In this document: one piece after another, positions 8,104-18,674 of the stretch
Position numbering within the stretch: position 1 is the first letter of the stretch
How the letters are laid out: the number at the start of each line of letters is the position of its first letter
NCBI GenBank assembly: GCA_020846005.1
Contig: JADLEQ010000105.1
Coordinates: forward strand, 1-36,089
Direction of reading: 5' to 3'
DNA length: 36,089 bases
From: Polyangiaceae bacterium
Lineage (GTDB): Bacteria > Myxococcota_A > Polyangia > Polyangiales > Polyangiaceae
Notes under the pieces: model-generated
The model's input: only the letters and a program-made list of their open reading frames with translations
The model's database searches: none
Told to the model about the DNA's origin: nothing
Program-made: the position numbers and the translations under genes

Positions 8104-9213
8104 ATGCGTCGGCACATGCCCCGCGCCCGGCTGGCCCCGCTCACCACGCTCCTCCTGCTCCTCGGCTGCGCGCGGCGCGAGGACGCGGCGCGCGAGCAGG
8201 GGCAGGCGCCGCCGCCCCCAGCCGCGGCCTCGGCCGGCGCGTGCGCGGGCGGGGGCGGGGGGGTCGCCGACCCGGGGAGCGCCGGGCTCTTCCCTCGGGT
8301 GGCGGCCGGCTACTGCGTCGACCCGAACGGCGAGACGCGCGCGTTCGGCCAGTCGGCGCCGTCGCCGCTCGAGGCGGTCTGCCTGCAGGTGCTCGACGGC
8401 GAGTGTGAGGTGTATCGGCGCTACGGGTTGGCCCGCGCGGTCACCCTCCGGTACGTGGACGGAGGCGGTACGTCCGGCACCGTCGACGTGAAGCTCTCGC
8501 GCTTCGGCTCGCGGGAGGGCGCGTTCGGGTTCTTCACGAAGCGTGTGGTCGCCGACTCCGATCCGGCGCGCACCAACCTCGCGGGGCTCGACGCCGGCGG
8601 CGCCGGCGCGCTCGGTAGCACCATCGCCTACGTGTGGCGCGGGGACCACGTCCTCGAACTCACCTACGCGAACGATCAGGAGGCGCCCGCCGCGCTGAAG
8701 GCGAGCGCGGCCCGGGTGCTGCCGCCGCTGGCCGCGGCGATCGGCGCGCTGCTCCCGGGCGAGCTGACGCTCCCCGAGGCCGTGACGAAGCTCCCCGCCG
8801 CGGGCCGCCTCCCGCTCGGGATCGCGTTCCAACCGCGCGACGCGCTCGACGTACCTGGGCTCGGGCCGGGCGCGGTGGCGTTCCACGCCGACGGTGGCGT
8901 CCGCTACCGCACGCTCGCGCTCGTGCGCGCGGACGACGCGGCGGCGCGGGACGTGATGGCGACGCTCCGCCGCCTCGGCGGGGCGCGCAAGCGCGAGGGG
9001 CTGCCCTTCGAGGCGGTGGTGGTCGCGTTCGGGGACGGGGTCGACGCGCCGCGCGTCGAGTGGGTGATCGGGCGCGTCGGCTCGGCCGTCCTCGGGATCG
9101 GCGATGAGCCGCTCGCGCGCCCGGCGGCCGACGCGGCGGCCGGCTCGCCACTCTCGGCCGACGCGAAGGCCGAGCGGCTCCGCGCGTGGGCGGCGCCCGC
9201 GACGAAGCCGTAG
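8104..9213 (+). CDS. Lipoprotein, DUF6599-like
   Basis: A protein of about 369 residues if started at ATG 8104; ATG 8116 and TTG 8080 are alternatives in the same frame. A short signal (RLAPLTTLLLLLGC) ends in lipobox L-L-G-C, so a membrane-anchored lipoprotein is expected. After an Ala/Pro/Gly linker the domain contains VTLRYVDGG..VDVKLSRFGSREGAFGFF, resembling the DUF6599 pattern (a strand, then a DA-x-GIFS-like segment). That assignment is from memory. No enzyme motif is visible. It diverges from the pilin operon and lies 53 bp before the acyl-CoA dehydrogenase, which seems to have its own promoter. Confidence 0.72.
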   Translation: MRRHMPRARLAPLTTLLLLLGCARREDAAREQGQAPPPPAAASAGACAGGGGGVADPGSAGLFPRVAAGYCVDPNGETRAFGQSAPSPLEAVCLQVLDGECEVYRRYGLARAVTLRYVDGGGTSGTVDVKLSRFGSREGAFGFFTKRVVADSDPARTNLAGLDAGGAGALGSTIAYVWRGDHVLELTYANDQEAPAALKASAARVLPPLAAAIGALLPGELTLPEAVTKLPAAGRLPLGIAFQPRDALDVPGLGPGAVAFHADGGVRYRTLALVRADDAAARDVMATLRRLGGARKREGLPFEAVVVAFGDGVDAPRVEWVIGRVGSAVLGIGDEPLARPAADAAAGSPLSADAKAERLRAWAAPATKP

Positions 9214-9266
9214 CGGGGAGCGCGTGGTGGGTTCCGTTTCGGTCGGCAAATGCTAGTCGACGCGCC

Positions 9267-10412
9267 GTGAACTTCGACCTCCCCGAGTCCCACCGAATCC
9301 TCCGCCAGGCCGTCCGCGAGTTCTGCGAGAAGGAGGTCCGCCCCTACGCTCGAGAGTGGGACGCCGAGGAGCGGTTCCCGATGGAGCTCGTGCCCAAGCT
9401 GGCCGAGCTCGGCCTGCTCGGGATCCGGATCCCGGAGGCGTACGGCGGCGCCGGGATGGACACGCTCGCGTACGCGGTCGCCGTCGAGGAGTGCGCGCGG
9501 GTCGACGGCTCGCTCGCGCTGACGGTCGCCAGCCACAACGGCCTCGGGACGGGTCACCTCCTCGCCTTCGGCACCGAGGCGCAGAAGCAGCGCTACCTCC
9601 CCAAGGCCGCGAGCGGGGAGTGGCTGGCCGCGTGGGCGCTCACCGAGCCCGGCTCCGGCTCGGACAGCGCCGGGATGCTCACGACCGCCGTGCGCGACGG
9701 GGACTCCTGGGTGATCGACGGCACGAAGATGTTCATCACCCAGGGAGGCGTAGGGGGGTTCTGTGTGGTGCTCGCGCGCACGAACCGATCCGTGCCGGCC
9801 CAGCGCGGGATCACCGCCTTCATCGTCGACGCTGGGACGCCCGGGTTCCGCGCCAGCCGCAAGCTCGAGAAGTACGGGTGTCGCTGGAGCGACACCGCCG
9901 AGCTCACCTTCGAGGGTGTCCGCGTCCCGGACTCGCAGCGCCTCGGCGCCGTGGATCACGGGTTCTACGACACCATGAGCATCCTGGATCGGGGTCGGGT
10001 GTCCATCGGGGCGATGGCCCTCGGCCTCGGGCGCGGCGCGCTCGAGCTGGCGATCCGCTACGCGAAGGACCGCCGCGCCTTCGACCGCCCGATCGCGGAC
10101 TTCCAGGCCATCCAGTGGAAGTTGGCGGACGCAGCGACCCAGCTCGACGCCGCCGATCTCCTCATCCGGCGCGCGGCCTGGCTCGCCGATCGGGGGGAGC
10201 CCTATTCGCGGGAGGCGAGCATGGCGAAGCTCCTGGCGAGCGAGGCGGCGACGCGCGCTTGCAACGACGCGGTGCAGATCCACGGTGGCTACGGGTACAC
10301 GCGGGAGTTCGAGGTGGAGCGCCACCTGCGCGACGTGAAGCTGTGCGAGATCGGCGAGGGGACGAGCGAGGTGCAGCGGATGGTGATCGCCAAGCACCTG
10401 CTCCGGGCCTGA
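9267..10412 (+). CDS. Acyl-CoA dehydrogenase
   Basis: This flavoenzyme of 381 residues oxidises acyl-CoA to trans-2-enoyl-CoA, passing electrons to ETF. Domain signs in order: the N-terminal helical domain (RQAVREFCEKEVRPYAREWD), the FAD/substrate motif WALTEPGSGSD, the beta domain (DGTKMFIT), RRAFDRPIADFQAIQWKLAD, and the C-terminal signature QIHGGYGYTREFEVERHLRD ... IGEGTSEVQR. The catalytic Glu is the E before GTSE. GTG at 9267 is chosen because the family N-terminus begins right there; the longer frame would run back into the previous gene. There is no ribosome binding site, and TGCTAGTC lies 7 nt before the GTG, suggesting a leaderless start. Chain-length specificity cannot be read; short-chain or branched-chain type is likely. 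Confidence 0.95.
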   Translation: MNFDLPESHRILRQAVREFCEKEVRPYAREWDAEERFPMELVPKLAELGLLGIRIPEAYGGAGMDTLAYAVAVEECARVDGSLALTVASHNGLGTGHLLAFGTEAQKQRYLPKAASGEWLAAWALTEPGSGSDSAGMLTTAVRDGDSWVIDGTKMFITQGGVGGFCVVLARTNRSVPAQRGITAFIVDAGTPGFRASRKLEKYGCRWSDTAELTFEGVRVPDSQRLGAVDHGFYDTMSILDRGRVSIGAMALGLGRGALELAIRYAKDRRAFDRPIADFQAIQWKLADAATQLDAADLLIRRAAWLADRGEPYSREASMAKLLASEAATRACNDAVQIHGGYGYTREFEVERHLRDVKLCEIGEGTSEVQRMVIAKHLLRA

Positions 10413-10423
10413 GGCACGGCCGC

Positions 10424-10455
10424 CGGGCGCTCGTCGCGGCGCCGGAGCGCGCCCG
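10424..10455. terminator. Possible hairpin between convergent genes
   Basis: A 7 bp stem CGGGCGC / GCGCCCG with an 18 nt loop lies between the converging acyl-CoA dehydrogenase and parvulin genes. There is no U-tract. In DNA this GC-rich such stems occur by chance, so support is weak. Confidence 0.3.
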
Positions 10456-10460
10456 CCGCG

Positions 10461-11003
10461 CTACTCCGTGCGCTGGATCACGTGGAAGCCGAACGCGGTC
10501 TCCACGACCTCGGAGATCTCTTGCGCGTCCAGCTCGAAGGCGGCGTCGGCGAACGCCTTCACCACCTGGCGGCGGGTGATTCGGCCGATGCTCCCGCCCC
10601 GCTCCTTCGCGCCCGGCTCGTCGGAGTACTCCGTGACCAGCGCCTCGAAGTCCTCCCCAGCGCGCGCGCGCGCGAGCGCCTCCACGGCCCGCTCCCGCGC
10701 GGCCTCCTTGTTGCGCGTGATGGAGGGCGGCGCGCGCATGGCCCCCGCGTACTGGACCAGGAGGTGGCGGACCGCGATGGCCGGCTCGGCGCGCTCGGCG
10801 CCGCCCGGCGCGGCCGTCTCCTCCGGCTCGAGCGGCGGCGCCTGGGACACCGGGGGCGGGGGCGGCGGAGGGACACGTGGCGGCTCGCCCGGCCCCTCGT
10901 GCGTCGTGACCACGCACGCGGCCGCGCCGCCGCACAGCGCCGCGGCGACCGCGAGCCACGCCGCGCGCCCGCGCGCGGTCGCGCTGCTGGAGGGCGGCGT
11001 CAC
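10461..11003 (-). CDS. Parvulin-type peptidyl-prolyl isomerase lipoprotein
   Basis: This protein of 180 residues starts at a GTG overlapping the stop of the preceding parvulin gene (GTGA). A lipoprotein-like signal ends with A-A-A-C30, followed by a proline-rich linker. From about residue 75 a parvulin (rotamase) domain follows: [11 protein letters not shown], long helix with [52 protein letters not shown]. Parvulins isomerise X-Pro bonds and act as periplasmic chaperones. The C-terminal domain is clearly a close duplicate of the one in the gene before it, but the membrane anchor differs. Confidence 0.88.
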   Translation of the reverse strand: MTPPSSSATARGRAAWLAVAAALCGGAAACVVTTHEGPGEPPRVPPPPPPPVSQAPPLEPEETAAPGGAERAEPAIAVRHLLVQYAGAMRAPPSITRNKEAARERAVEALARARAGEDFEALVTEYSDEPGAKERGGSIGRITRRQVVKAFADAAFELDAQEISEVVETAFGFHVIQRTE

Positions 11004-11851
11004 TCGGTCCGCTTGATCACGTGGAAGCCGAACGGAGTCTCGACGATACCGGACAGCTCGCCCACCTTCAGCTGGAAGGCCGCGGCGGAGAACGCCGGGA
11101 CCATCGCCTGGCGATTGAACTTCCCGAGCGCGCCGCCGCGCTGGCCCGCGCCTGGCTCGTCCGAGAACTCGCCGACGAGCTTCGCGAACTCCTCGCCCTT
11201 CTTCGCGCGCGCGAGCGCCTCCTCGGCGCGCTTGCGCGCCTCCTCTTTCGTGCGGGTGGCGGTGGCGCGCGTCGCGCCCTGGTAGGCGACGAGGAGGTGG
11301 CTCGCGGCGATCTGGCCGTCCGGCGGCACGGGCGCGGCCTCGGCGGAGGCGGCGGGCTGGGTCTCGTGCTCCCCACTCTTCTCGTGCTTGCCGAACCCGC
11401 GCATCCCGCCGATCAAGCCGACGCTCAGCAGCAGGATGAGCACGGCCCACGGCGCCCAGTCCGGCAGCCAGTCGTGCTCGTCGACGTGCTGCTCCGCCGG
11501 GGGCTCGCCCGCCGGCGGCCTGCGGGTCGTGGCCGGGCCGGGCGCGATCGGCGGCCCCCGGCGGCGCGCCCCGGCCGAGGAGGCAGGGGCCGACTTGCCC
11601 GCGCGCCCCTGCGACGGCGGTGCGCCCTTGCCCTTCCTCGGGGGCGGGGCGGGCTCGTCGTCCTCGTCGTCGAGGTCCTCGTCGTCGTCGAGGTCCTCGT
11701 CGTCGTCGAGGTCCTCGTCGTCGCCGAGGTCCTCGTCGTCCTCCTCCTCGGGGCGGCGGCGCGATGACGCTCCGTCGCGGGAGCTCGCGTCCTGGCCCCG
11801 GGCTGCCTTCGAGCCGGCGGCCTTGCTTGCGGGGGTCTTCGTCTTCGCCAT
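11000..11851 (-). CDS. Membrane-anchored parvulin with acidic N-terminal tail
   Basis: A protein of 283 residues: a basic start, an acidic repeat at about 36-66 built from (D)DDEDL units, a Pro/Lys/Arg-rich linker, one transmembrane helix at about 132-151 ([18 protein letters not shown]), and a parvulin domain at about 182-283 ([39 protein letters not shown]). With a single helix and no cleavable signal, the acidic tail is predicted in the cytoplasm and the isomerase domain in the periplasm. ATG at 11851 is 5 bp after the MaoC stop; the long upstream open frame is a shadow. Part of the maoC-parvulin-parvulin operon. Confidence 0.88.
   Translation of the reverse strand: MAKTKTPASKAAGSKAARGQDASSRDGASSRRRPEEEDDEDLGDDEDLDDDEDLDDDEDLDDEDDEPAPPPRKGKGAPPSQGRAGKSAPASSAGARRRGPPIAPGPATTRRPPAGEPPAEQHVDEHDWLPDWAPWAVLILLLSVGLIGGMRGFGKHEKSGEHETQPAASAEAAPVPPDGQIAASHLLVAYQGATRATATRTKEEARKRAEEALARAKKGEEFAKLVGEFSDEPGAGQRGGALGKFNRQAMVPAFSAAAFQLKVGELSGIVETPFGFHVIKRTE
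11672..11743. repeat. 18 bp tandem repeat encoding DDDEDL units
   Basis: The unit gaggtcctcgtcgtcgtc on the plus strand recurs about four times at 11672, 11690, 11708 (one change) and 11726 (partial). It codes, on the minus strand, for the acidic tail of the membrane parvulin. The unit is a multiple of three. Confidence 0.8.
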
Positions 11852-11856
11852 GCGCC

Positions 11857-12696
11857 TCAGCCGATCTCCGCCCACGCGCTGGTGATCACGGGCTCCGGGC
11901 GATCCGCAGCGTACGCCATCACGGCGACGCGACCGCCGCCCAGATCCCAGCCCTTCGTCGTGATCGCCTCTCCGGGCCAGACCGGCTTGCGGAACTGGGC
12001 CTCGTAGGTCTTGATGCGCTGCGAGTCGCCGCCCGCCGCGTGCCGGGCGACGGCGCGCGCCACGAACCCGTACGTGCAGAGCCCGTGGAGGATGGGACCC
12101 TGGGGGAAGCCCACCATCGCCGCGAAGTCGGGGTCGGCGTGGAGGGGGTTCATGTCGCCGCTCAGCCGGTAGAGCAGCGCCTGCTCCGGGGTGGTGGCCT
12201 CGGTGTGGATCCAGCTCGGCTCCGCCCCTGCCGGGACCTCGGGCACCTCCCGCTTGGGCGGCGGGTCGCCGCCGAAGCCGCCCTCGCCCCGGTAGATGAT
12301 CCCCCACTCCGTCTCGAACAGGAGCTTGTCCCCGAGGCGCGTCTCCGTGGTGATGACGCACTGGGCCATCTTCTTCATGTCGTAGATGCCCGCGATCCGC
12401 GCGACCGTCTTCAGCGTCCCCTCCGAGGGGATCGGCGCGTGCATGCGGACCACCTGGCTGCCGTGCACGATCATCGCGGGGTTCCCCTGCGTCTTGCCGA
12501 GGCACTCCCCGATCGCCATCATCGGCGGGATCACCGCGAAGCTCGGGAACACCTTCGGGCCCTTGCCCTCGTAGAGGTAGTCGAGCTCGTCCCGCTTGGC
12601 GCCGATCCCGAGCGCGTAGCGAACGACCGTCCGCCAGTCGTATTCGAACTCCGTCGCGGTCGAGGTGAAGCCAGCGGAGGTGAGGTCGAGGGACAT
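11857..12696 (-). CDS. MaoC-like enoyl-CoA hydratase 2
   Basis: This protein of 279 residues has the double hot-dog architecture of (R)-specific hydratase 2 (as in the MFE-2 hydratase unit). It adds water to trans-2-enoyl-CoA. The first hot-dog half covers about 1-140 ([32 protein letters not shown]). The second half carries the hydratase signature [17 protein letters not shown] with the Asp/His pair, then [13 protein letters not shown] at 12696 has an AAAGGAG site 8 nt upstream, one of the few clear ribosome binding sites here. It leads the operon with the two parvulins, with no obvious functional link to them. Confidence 0.93.
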   Translation of the reverse strand: MSLDLTSAGFTSTATEFEYDWRTVVRYALGIGAKRDELDYLYEGKGPKVFPSFAVIPPMMAIGECLGKTQGNPAMIVHGSQVVRMHAPIPSEGTLKTVARIAGIYDMKKMAQCVITTETRLGDKLLFETEWGIIYRGEGGFGGDPPPKREVPEVPAGAEPSWIHTEATTPEQALLYRLSGDMNPLHADPDFAAMVGFPQGPILHGLCTYGFVARAVARHAAGGDSQRIKTYEAQFRKPVWPGEAITTKGWDLGGGRVAVMAYAADRPEPVITSAWAEIG

Positions 12697-12830
12697 GCAG
12701 CGTGCTCCTTTGCGAGCCGGCGGGGATAGTTTCGCCTCCGCGCGTCGTCAACGGCGCGCCCCGCGGCGGAGCGCCCGGCGCGACGCCGGGGCGCGGCCCC
12801 CGCCCGGCCGATTCACGCGGGGCGCCCACG

Positions 12831-13577
12831 ATGGTAGCGGAGGGTCGCGTGGAGCCGGGCCTGGTGGAGTCGATCGCGCGTGGCGTGGGCGCGTCCGGTG
12901 ACGACCTCGCGCGGCTCGGCGCCGGATGGGCGCGCGTGACGCCCAGCCTGGTGCTCGTCCCCGCGCTCGGGCTCCGGGCGCTGCCCGCCGCGGCCCGGGT
13001 AGTGCTCGGTGGGGTGCTCGCCATGATCTTGATCCCGGCGATGCCCGCGCCGCAGGGTCCGGCGGGGGCTCCGCTCGAGCTGCTGACGGAGGCGGCGCGC
13101 GGCCTCCCCGTCGCCGCCACCGCTGCGGCGCTGCTCTGGGCGGCGTCTCAGGCCGGCGGCCTCATCGACGATCTGAGGCGGGAGCGAGGCGCGGCCGCGC
13201 TGCCCGTGGTCGAGTCGGGCGCTCCGGCGACTGGCGCGCTGTTCTCGATGCTCGCGTCGATCGCGTTCCTGGAGACCGGCGGGCCGGCGCGCCTCACCCG
13301 CGCCCTCGCCCAGGCGCCGCCGCCGACGGCCGCGGCCGCGGTCGAGGTGGCGGCGCACCTGGTCGCGGGGATCGAGCTCGCCCTGGCGCTGGCGGCGCCG
13401 CTGGTCGTGGTGTCGCTCGTCACCGAGCTCGGGGGCGCGCTGGTGGCGCGCGCCGCGACCCCGGCTTGGATCGACGCGCTGCTCGCGCCGGCGCGCTCGC
13501 TCGCCGTCCTCTGCGCGCTCGCGCTCGTCCTCGAGCGGATCGCGGAGCTACTGGTGGTCCTCGGCGCCCGCGCGTGA
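12831..13577 (+). CDS. SctT/FliR-family type III export apparatus protein
   Basis: A hydrophobic protein of 248 residues with several membrane segments ([100 protein letters not shown]). The order of segments, the polar loop after [13 protein letters not shown] and the length (FliR about 260) fit the SctT/FliR export gate subunit. Normally it sits beside SctR, SctS and SctU; here no such neighbour is adjacent, but an SctU-like gene lies about 11 kb away. GTG at 12849 is an alternative start. The 3' end overlaps the converging CBS gene by 30 bp. Flagellar versus secretion type cannot be decided from this gene alone. Confidence 0.75.
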   Translation: MVAEGRVEPGLVESIARGVGASGDDLARLGAGWARVTPSLVLVPALGLRALPAAARVVLGGVLAMILIPAMPAPQGPAGAPLELLTEAARGLPVAATAAALLWAASQAGGLIDDLRRERGAAALPVVESGAPATGALFSMLASIAFLETGGPARLTRALAQAPPPTAAAAVEVAAHLVAGIELALALAAPLVVVSLVTELGGALVARAATPAWIDALLAPARSLAVLCALALVLERIAELLVVLGARA

Positions 13578-14051
13578 GGCGCCGGGTGCGTCGCCGAGCT
13601 CTCGCACGACGGTGAGCAGGTCGAAGGCGCTCACCACGCCGACGATCTCGGCGCCTTCGGTCACGAAGACGCGGTGGATGCGACCCCGGAGCAGGGTGTC
13701 CGCCACCTCGCTGACCGGCGCGTCGGCCGAGATCTCGAACACGAGCGGCGTCATGAGCTCGCGTACGGTCGTCTGGGACGCCTGGCGCACCTCGAGCCGG
13801 AGCAGCTCCTCCGTCGCCAGGCTGTGCTCGAGCCCGGAGCCGTACACCGCGTGCGCGTCGATCTCCGCCCGCGCGCCCCGGTCCTGCAGGAGGTCGGTGC
13901 TGGAGACGACACCGACGAGCTTCCCGTGGCCATCCGCGACCGGCGCGCCGCTGATGCGGTGGGCGAGGAAGAAGTCGGCGAGCTCGTCGGTCGTCCAGTC
14001 GGCCTCGGCCACGTACACGTCGCGGGTCATCACGTCTCGGGCGGTCTTCAT
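13548..14051 (-). CDS. Two-CBS-domain protein
   Basis: This stand-alone CBS-pair protein has 167 residues. CBS1 spans about 5-60 (ARDVMTRDVYVAEAD...HRISGAPVADGHGKLVGVVSSTDLL) and CBS2 about 92-150 (VRELMTPLVFEISADAPVSEVADTLLRGRIHRVFVTEG.EIVGVVSAFDLL). Such proteins bind adenine nucleotides and regulate partners or transport, but no partner is evident. ATG at 14051 is preceded by GGAG; the long upstream extension has no family match. A strong sigma-54-like promoter stands 34 bp upstream, suggesting regulated expression. Its end overlaps the sctT-like gene by 30 bp tail to tail. Confidence 0.92.
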   Translation of the reverse strand: MKTARDVMTRDVYVAEADWTTDELADFFLAHRISGAPVADGHGKLVGVVSSTDLLQDRGARAEIDAHAVYGSGLEHSLATEELLRLEVRQASQTTVRELMTPLVFEISADAPVSEVADTLLRGRIHRVFVTEGAEIVGVVSAFDLLTVVRELGDAPGASRAGAEDHQ

Positions 14052-14084
14052 GGGGGGCTCCGGGGAGAGGGGCGATCGGGCGAC

Positions 14085-14100
14085 TGCAATGGTTGCGCCA
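14085..14100 (-). promoter_or_regulatory. Sigma-54 (-24/-12) promoter of the CBS gene
   Basis: The minus strand reads TGGCGCA-ACCA-TTGCA, matching TGGCACR-N4-TTGCW except G for A at the fifth base, with exact GG-N10-GC spacing. The predicted start near 14074 leaves a leader of about 23 nt containing the GGAG site before ATG 14051. Confidence 0.68.
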
Positions 14101-14243
14101 GCGGCCTCGGGAGCGGCGCCGGCGCCGCGGGCGCCTTGCGTTCGTCTCCGCGACGCGCGCACCGACCGCGGCGACGCGGGTCGCGCGCGCACGAAGTGCG
14201 CGGGTGCGCGCTTTCGTCTCGCCGTGGCGCCGCGCGCCAGCGA

Positions 14244-16172
14244 TCAGAGCGACACGCGGTACGCGATGTCGAGGCCGGCCTGCAGCACGAGCGCGGCGCC
14301 GGTGATCGACGACTCGTCGCCCAGCACGTTGGTCGCCGCGGTGTCCGGGAGGCGCCAGCGGCTGAGCTGCACGGCGCCCCCGACCGACCAGTGTGAGGTC
14401 ATACGGTAGCTCGCGCCGGCGGCGATCCCGACCGACCACCCCTCGGTGCGGATCACGACTGCGCGGGGACCGATCAGCGCCGCGCCCGGGCCGGACGACC
14501 GGGACCCATCGAACCGATCGCTCACGACCACGAGCCCCGCCGCGGGCCCCACCCACGCCTCCACGAACCTCCCTCGGAGGGCATAGTACCGCGCGAGCCC
14601 CTCGAGCACGAAATAGCGCCGCGTGTGATCGCGCTCGATCCCCTCGGGGTCGGCGATGGGTGGCGCGGCGGAGGGGATGAGGCCCAGCGTGAGGCCCGCG
14701 CCGAACGCGAGGTCCGGGCGGGCGCGGTAGAGCTGGCGGATGTCCAGGGCGAAGCTCGCGTCGCCGCGCACGCAGCCCGTCACGTCGCGCGTGCCGCAGA
14801 CGTCCGCGCCGGGCAGCGTGAGCGCGCCGACCCCGAACTCGGCGAGCCCGCTCGGACGCTCGTCGAGCCCGAGCTGGGCGAGGCGACCGTCCTGCGTGTC
14901 CGGGCGCGTCGCCGCGGGTGCCGGGGCGCCGGGCGGGGGCTCGGGCTGGGTCGCGCGGGCCGGGGCGGCGGAGAGCGCGCAGCCGAGCGCCACGAGCGCG
15001 AGCCCGCCCGGACCTGCGCGTCGACCCGCCGAGGCGGTCGGCGGCGACGGCGCGGCGTCGCCGGCCTCGGGCGGAGAGCGCGGCGCGCCCGCGAGCCTCG
15101 CCGCGAGCTCCGCGCTCGGGGTGAAGCGCTGCGTGGCGTGTCCCTCGCGGGAGCCCGTGGACGCCGGTTGGGAGGGCGCCAGCAGCCCGGTCGCCACGGC
15201 GACCTCACGGAGCTCCCGGGCGAAGCTCCAGCCGTGCTCGGGGCGCGCGACCGGCGCTTTCTCCAGACACCGCGCGATGAGCCGCGCGAGCGCGTCGGGT
15301 GCCTCGGCGGCGGCCGCGAAGGCCCGGACATCTGGGGCGGGATCCCGCGCGTGCTGGACGAGCACGGCGACCGGGTTGTCGGCCTCGAAGGGGCCGCGGC
15401 CCGCGAGGCACTCGAACGCCACGACGCCGAGCGAGTAGACGTCGCTCGCGGGCGTCGCGCGCTCGCCCCGCGCGCCCTCCGGCGAGACGTAGCGCGCGGA
15501 GCCGAGCACCGAGCCCTCGCGCGTGGCGAAGCCGTCCTCCCCAGCCTCCGTGCGCGCCACGCCGAAGTCCACCAGCTTCACGAAGTCCGGGTCCTCGCCG
15601 CGCCGGACGAGCATGACGTTCTCGGGTTTCACGTCGCGGTGGACCACCCCGGCGGCGTGCGCCGTGCCGAGCGCGTCCGCGAGCTGCAGCAGGACGTGCA
15701 CCGCGCGAGCGATCGCGACGTGGCCTCCTCCCGCGGCGAGCGCCGAGCGCAGCGAGATGCCGTCGAGCAGCTCGAGCGCCATCCACGGGATGGGCGGGCG
15801 GCCGTCCTCGGCCGGGGGGATCGTCCCGGCGGTGAGCACCGTCACGACGTTCGGGTGATCCAGCCGCCCCGCCACGCGCGCCTCGCGCCGGAACCGGGAC
15901 AGCGCGGCACCGTCGCGCGCCAGCTCGGGGTGGAGCAGCTTCACCGCGACGTCGCGCCCGACGCTCTGCTGGTGCGCGCGGTACACCCTCGCCATCGCGC
16001 CGAGGCCGATCAGCGCGGAGAGCGTCAGATCGCCGCCGACGAGCTGGCCGAGGTACGGGTCGTCGGCCGGCGGCGCGCGCCCGGTGAGCGGCGTGCCGTC
16101 CCGCGGGCAGTAGAGCGCGTTCGGGCCGTAGCTCTGGCCGCAGCGCGCGCACGGGCGGGGGCCGGCGCTCAT
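14244..16172 (-). CDS. Ser/Thr protein kinase fused to a membrane segment and beta-rich C-terminal domain
   Basis: This protein has 642 residues. A small zinc-ribbon-like start (C8-x2-C11 ... C22-x2-D25) precedes a Hanks-type kinase at about 49-330: glycine loop [11 protein letters not shown]78, HRD 178-180 in [11 protein letters not shown] 202-204, SPE 230-232, so catalysis is likely intact. After a Pro/Ala linker comes a hydrophobic segment at about 388-405 ([19 protein letters not shown]) that looks like a signal peptide with an AxA end. The last 200 residues alternate hydrophobic strands ([67 protein letters not shown]), as in outer-membrane-type barrels. No ATG or well-placed GTG allows a separate gene, so it reads as one fusion. 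ATG 16172 is chosen; TACGGT 11 nt upstream may be the -10 box. Confidence 0.85.
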   Translation of the reverse strand: MSAGPRPCARCGQSYGPNALYCPRDGTPLTGRAPPADDPYLGQLVGGDLTLSALIGLGAMARVYRAHQQSVGRDVAVKLLHPELARDGAALSRFRREARVAGRLDHPNVVTVLTAGTIPPAEDGRPPIPWMALELLDGISLRSALAAGGGHVAIARAVHVLLQLADALGTAHAAGVVHRDVKPENVMLVRRGEDPDFVKLVDFGVARTEAGEDGFATREGSVLGSARYVSPEGARGERATPASDVYSLGVVAFECLAGRGPFEADNPVAVLVQHARDPAPDVRAFAAAAEAPDALARLIARCLEKAPVARPEHGWSFARELREVAVATGLLAPSQPASTGSREGHATQRFTPSAELAARLAGAPRSPPEAGDAAPSPPTASAGRRAGPGGLALVALGCALSAAPARATQPEPPPGAPAPAATRPDTQDGRLAQLGLDERPSGLAEFGVGALTLPGADVCGTRDVTGCVRGDASFALDIRQLYRARPDLAFGAGLTLGLIPSAAPPIADPEGIERDHTRRYFVLEGLARYYALRGRFVEAWVGPAAGLVVVSDRFDGSRSSGPGAALIGPRAVVIRTEGWSVGIAAGASYRMTSHWSVGGAVQLSRWRLPDTAATNVLGDESSITGAALVLQAGLDIAYRVSL

Positions 16173-16183
16173 CGTCCGCGCCC

Positions 16184-16189
16184 ACCGTA
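16184..16189 (-). promoter_or_regulatory. -10-like box before the kinase gene
   Basis: TACGGT on the minus strand lies 11 nt before ATG 16172 in the 142 bp divergent gap to scpA. No convincing -35 was found. Confidence 0.35.
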
Positions 16190-16314
16190 GCACGGCCGCC
16201 GCGCGGGCGACCGGCCGGCGCGGAGGGCGGCGCCGCGAGCCCTCGCGGGGCCCGCGGGCGCGTCCTGGTGCGTTTGGCGACGACGGGCGGCGGCGCATCG
16301 TGTATGGCGCGCCC

Positions 16315-17340
16315 ATGTCCAGCCCCGAGACCCCGGCGCCCGAGGAGGCGGCGACCCCGGCGGACGCGCCCGCCGGCGCCGCCGGCGACGGGGCCGGCGT
16401 CGGCGCGAGCGGGGGCGCGGGCGCAGGCTACCGGATCGAGCTCCCGATCTTCGAGGGGCCGCTCGATCTGCTGCTGCACCTCATCCAGGCGCACGAGCTC
16501 GACATCCGCGACATCCCGATCGCCTTCGTCGCGAAGAAGTACGTCGAATACGTGACGTTGATGCAGGAGCTCGACATCGACGTCGCCAGCGAGTACCTCG
16601 TGATGGCCGCGACGCTCGCGCACATCAAGTCGAAGATGCTGCTGCCCGCGCCGCCGGAGGGGCAGGAAGACGCCGAGGACGAGCTCGAGGCCGATCCGCG
16701 CGCGGAGCTCGTGCGCCGCCTGCTCGAGTACCAGAAGTACAAGCTCGCGGCCGAGCAGCTCTCCGATCGCCGGTTGCTGGGCAGGGACGTGTTCGAGCGC
16801 GGTGTCCCCGTGGCGGGCAGCGGAGCGCCGCCGCCCTTCGCGCACACCGAGACGTTCGCGCTCTTGCAGGCGTTCCAGGCGGTCCTCGAGAGGACGCGCA
16901 AGCTGGCGGACCACGCGATCGAGGTCGATCGGATCACGATCACCGAGCGCATCACCGAGGTCGCGGACCTGCTGCACGCGCGGGGCCGCGTCCGCTTCGA
17001 GGCGCTGTTCGAGGGCCAGCACACGCGGGCGGAGCTGGTCGTCACGTTCCTGGCGCTGCTCGAGATGACCCGCCTCAGGATGACGCTGGTGTTCCAGGCG
17101 GGGCCGCTCGAGCCGCTCGAGATCGAGCTCGCGGTGCGCGAGGAGGGCGACCCGGGCGTCGAGGCCAGTGGCGACGGCTCCGGAGCCGTGCACGAGGCCA
17201 CGGCCGACGCCGGGCTCGGCGACGAACTCCAGGTCGAGGACGCGGGAGAGCCGGGCGGCGGCGCGCGGCTCGACCAGGACGCCGATCTGGACGCGCGCGA
17301 GGAAGTGGATTTCGACACCGACGAGTCGGACGAGGGCTAG
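16315..17340 (+). CDS. scpA: Segregation and condensation protein A
   Basis: This 341-residue kleisin subunit of the SMC-ScpAB condensin is involved in chromosome compaction and segregation. The N-terminal SMC-binding part is typical: [41 protein letters not shown], then [21 protein letters not shown]. The C-terminal winged-helix region follows ([26 protein letters not shown]...[15 protein letters not shown]). An Ala/Gly/Pro-rich prefix of about 37 residues and an acidic tail of about 65 residues extend the protein beyond the usual 250 or so. ATG 16315 is preferred over the in-frame GTG 16300. The stop TAG abuts the scpB ATG. Confidence 0.95.
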   Translation: MSSPETPAPEEAATPADAPAGAAGDGAGVGASGGAGAGYRIELPIFEGPLDLLLHLIQAHELDIRDIPIAFVAKKYVEYVTLMQELDIDVASEYLVMAATLAHIKSKMLLPAPPEGQEDAEDELEADPRAELVRRLLEYQKYKLAAEQLSDRRLLGRDVFERGVPVAGSGAPPPFAHTETFALLQAFQAVLERTRKLADHAIEVDRITITERITEVADLLHARGRVRFEALFEGQHTRAELVVTFLALLEMTRLRMTLVFQAGPLEPLEIELAVREEGDPGVEASGDGSGAVHEATADAGLGDELQVEDAGEPGGGARLDQDADLDAREEVDFDTDESDEG

Positions 17341-18639
<1,299 letters not shown>

Positions 18640-18645
18640 CACGCA

Positions 18646-18663
18646 GGGCGCCGGTGCGCGCCC
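18646..18663. terminator. Hairpin between converging scpB and HTH genes
   Basis: GGGCGC-CGGTGC-GCGCCC forms a 6 bp stem with a 6 nt loop 6 bp after the scpB stop, in the 35 bp gap between convergent genes. There is no T-run; it is a plausible bidirectional termination site. Confidence 0.4.
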
Positions 18664-18674
18664 GCCGCGTCACC

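Noticed and set aside
9250-9270. Six-codon ORF (ATG CTA ... TGA) overlapping the acyl-CoA dehydrogenase GTG
   Set aside because: Could be a leader peptide, but TGCTAGTC fits better as a -10 element and nothing else supports translation.
14244-15000. Separate outer-membrane protein gene downstream of the kinase
   Set aside because: The signal-like segment has no ATG and only a GTG inside the hydrophobic core; no stop separates it from the kinase. Kept as a fusion and flagged as a finding.
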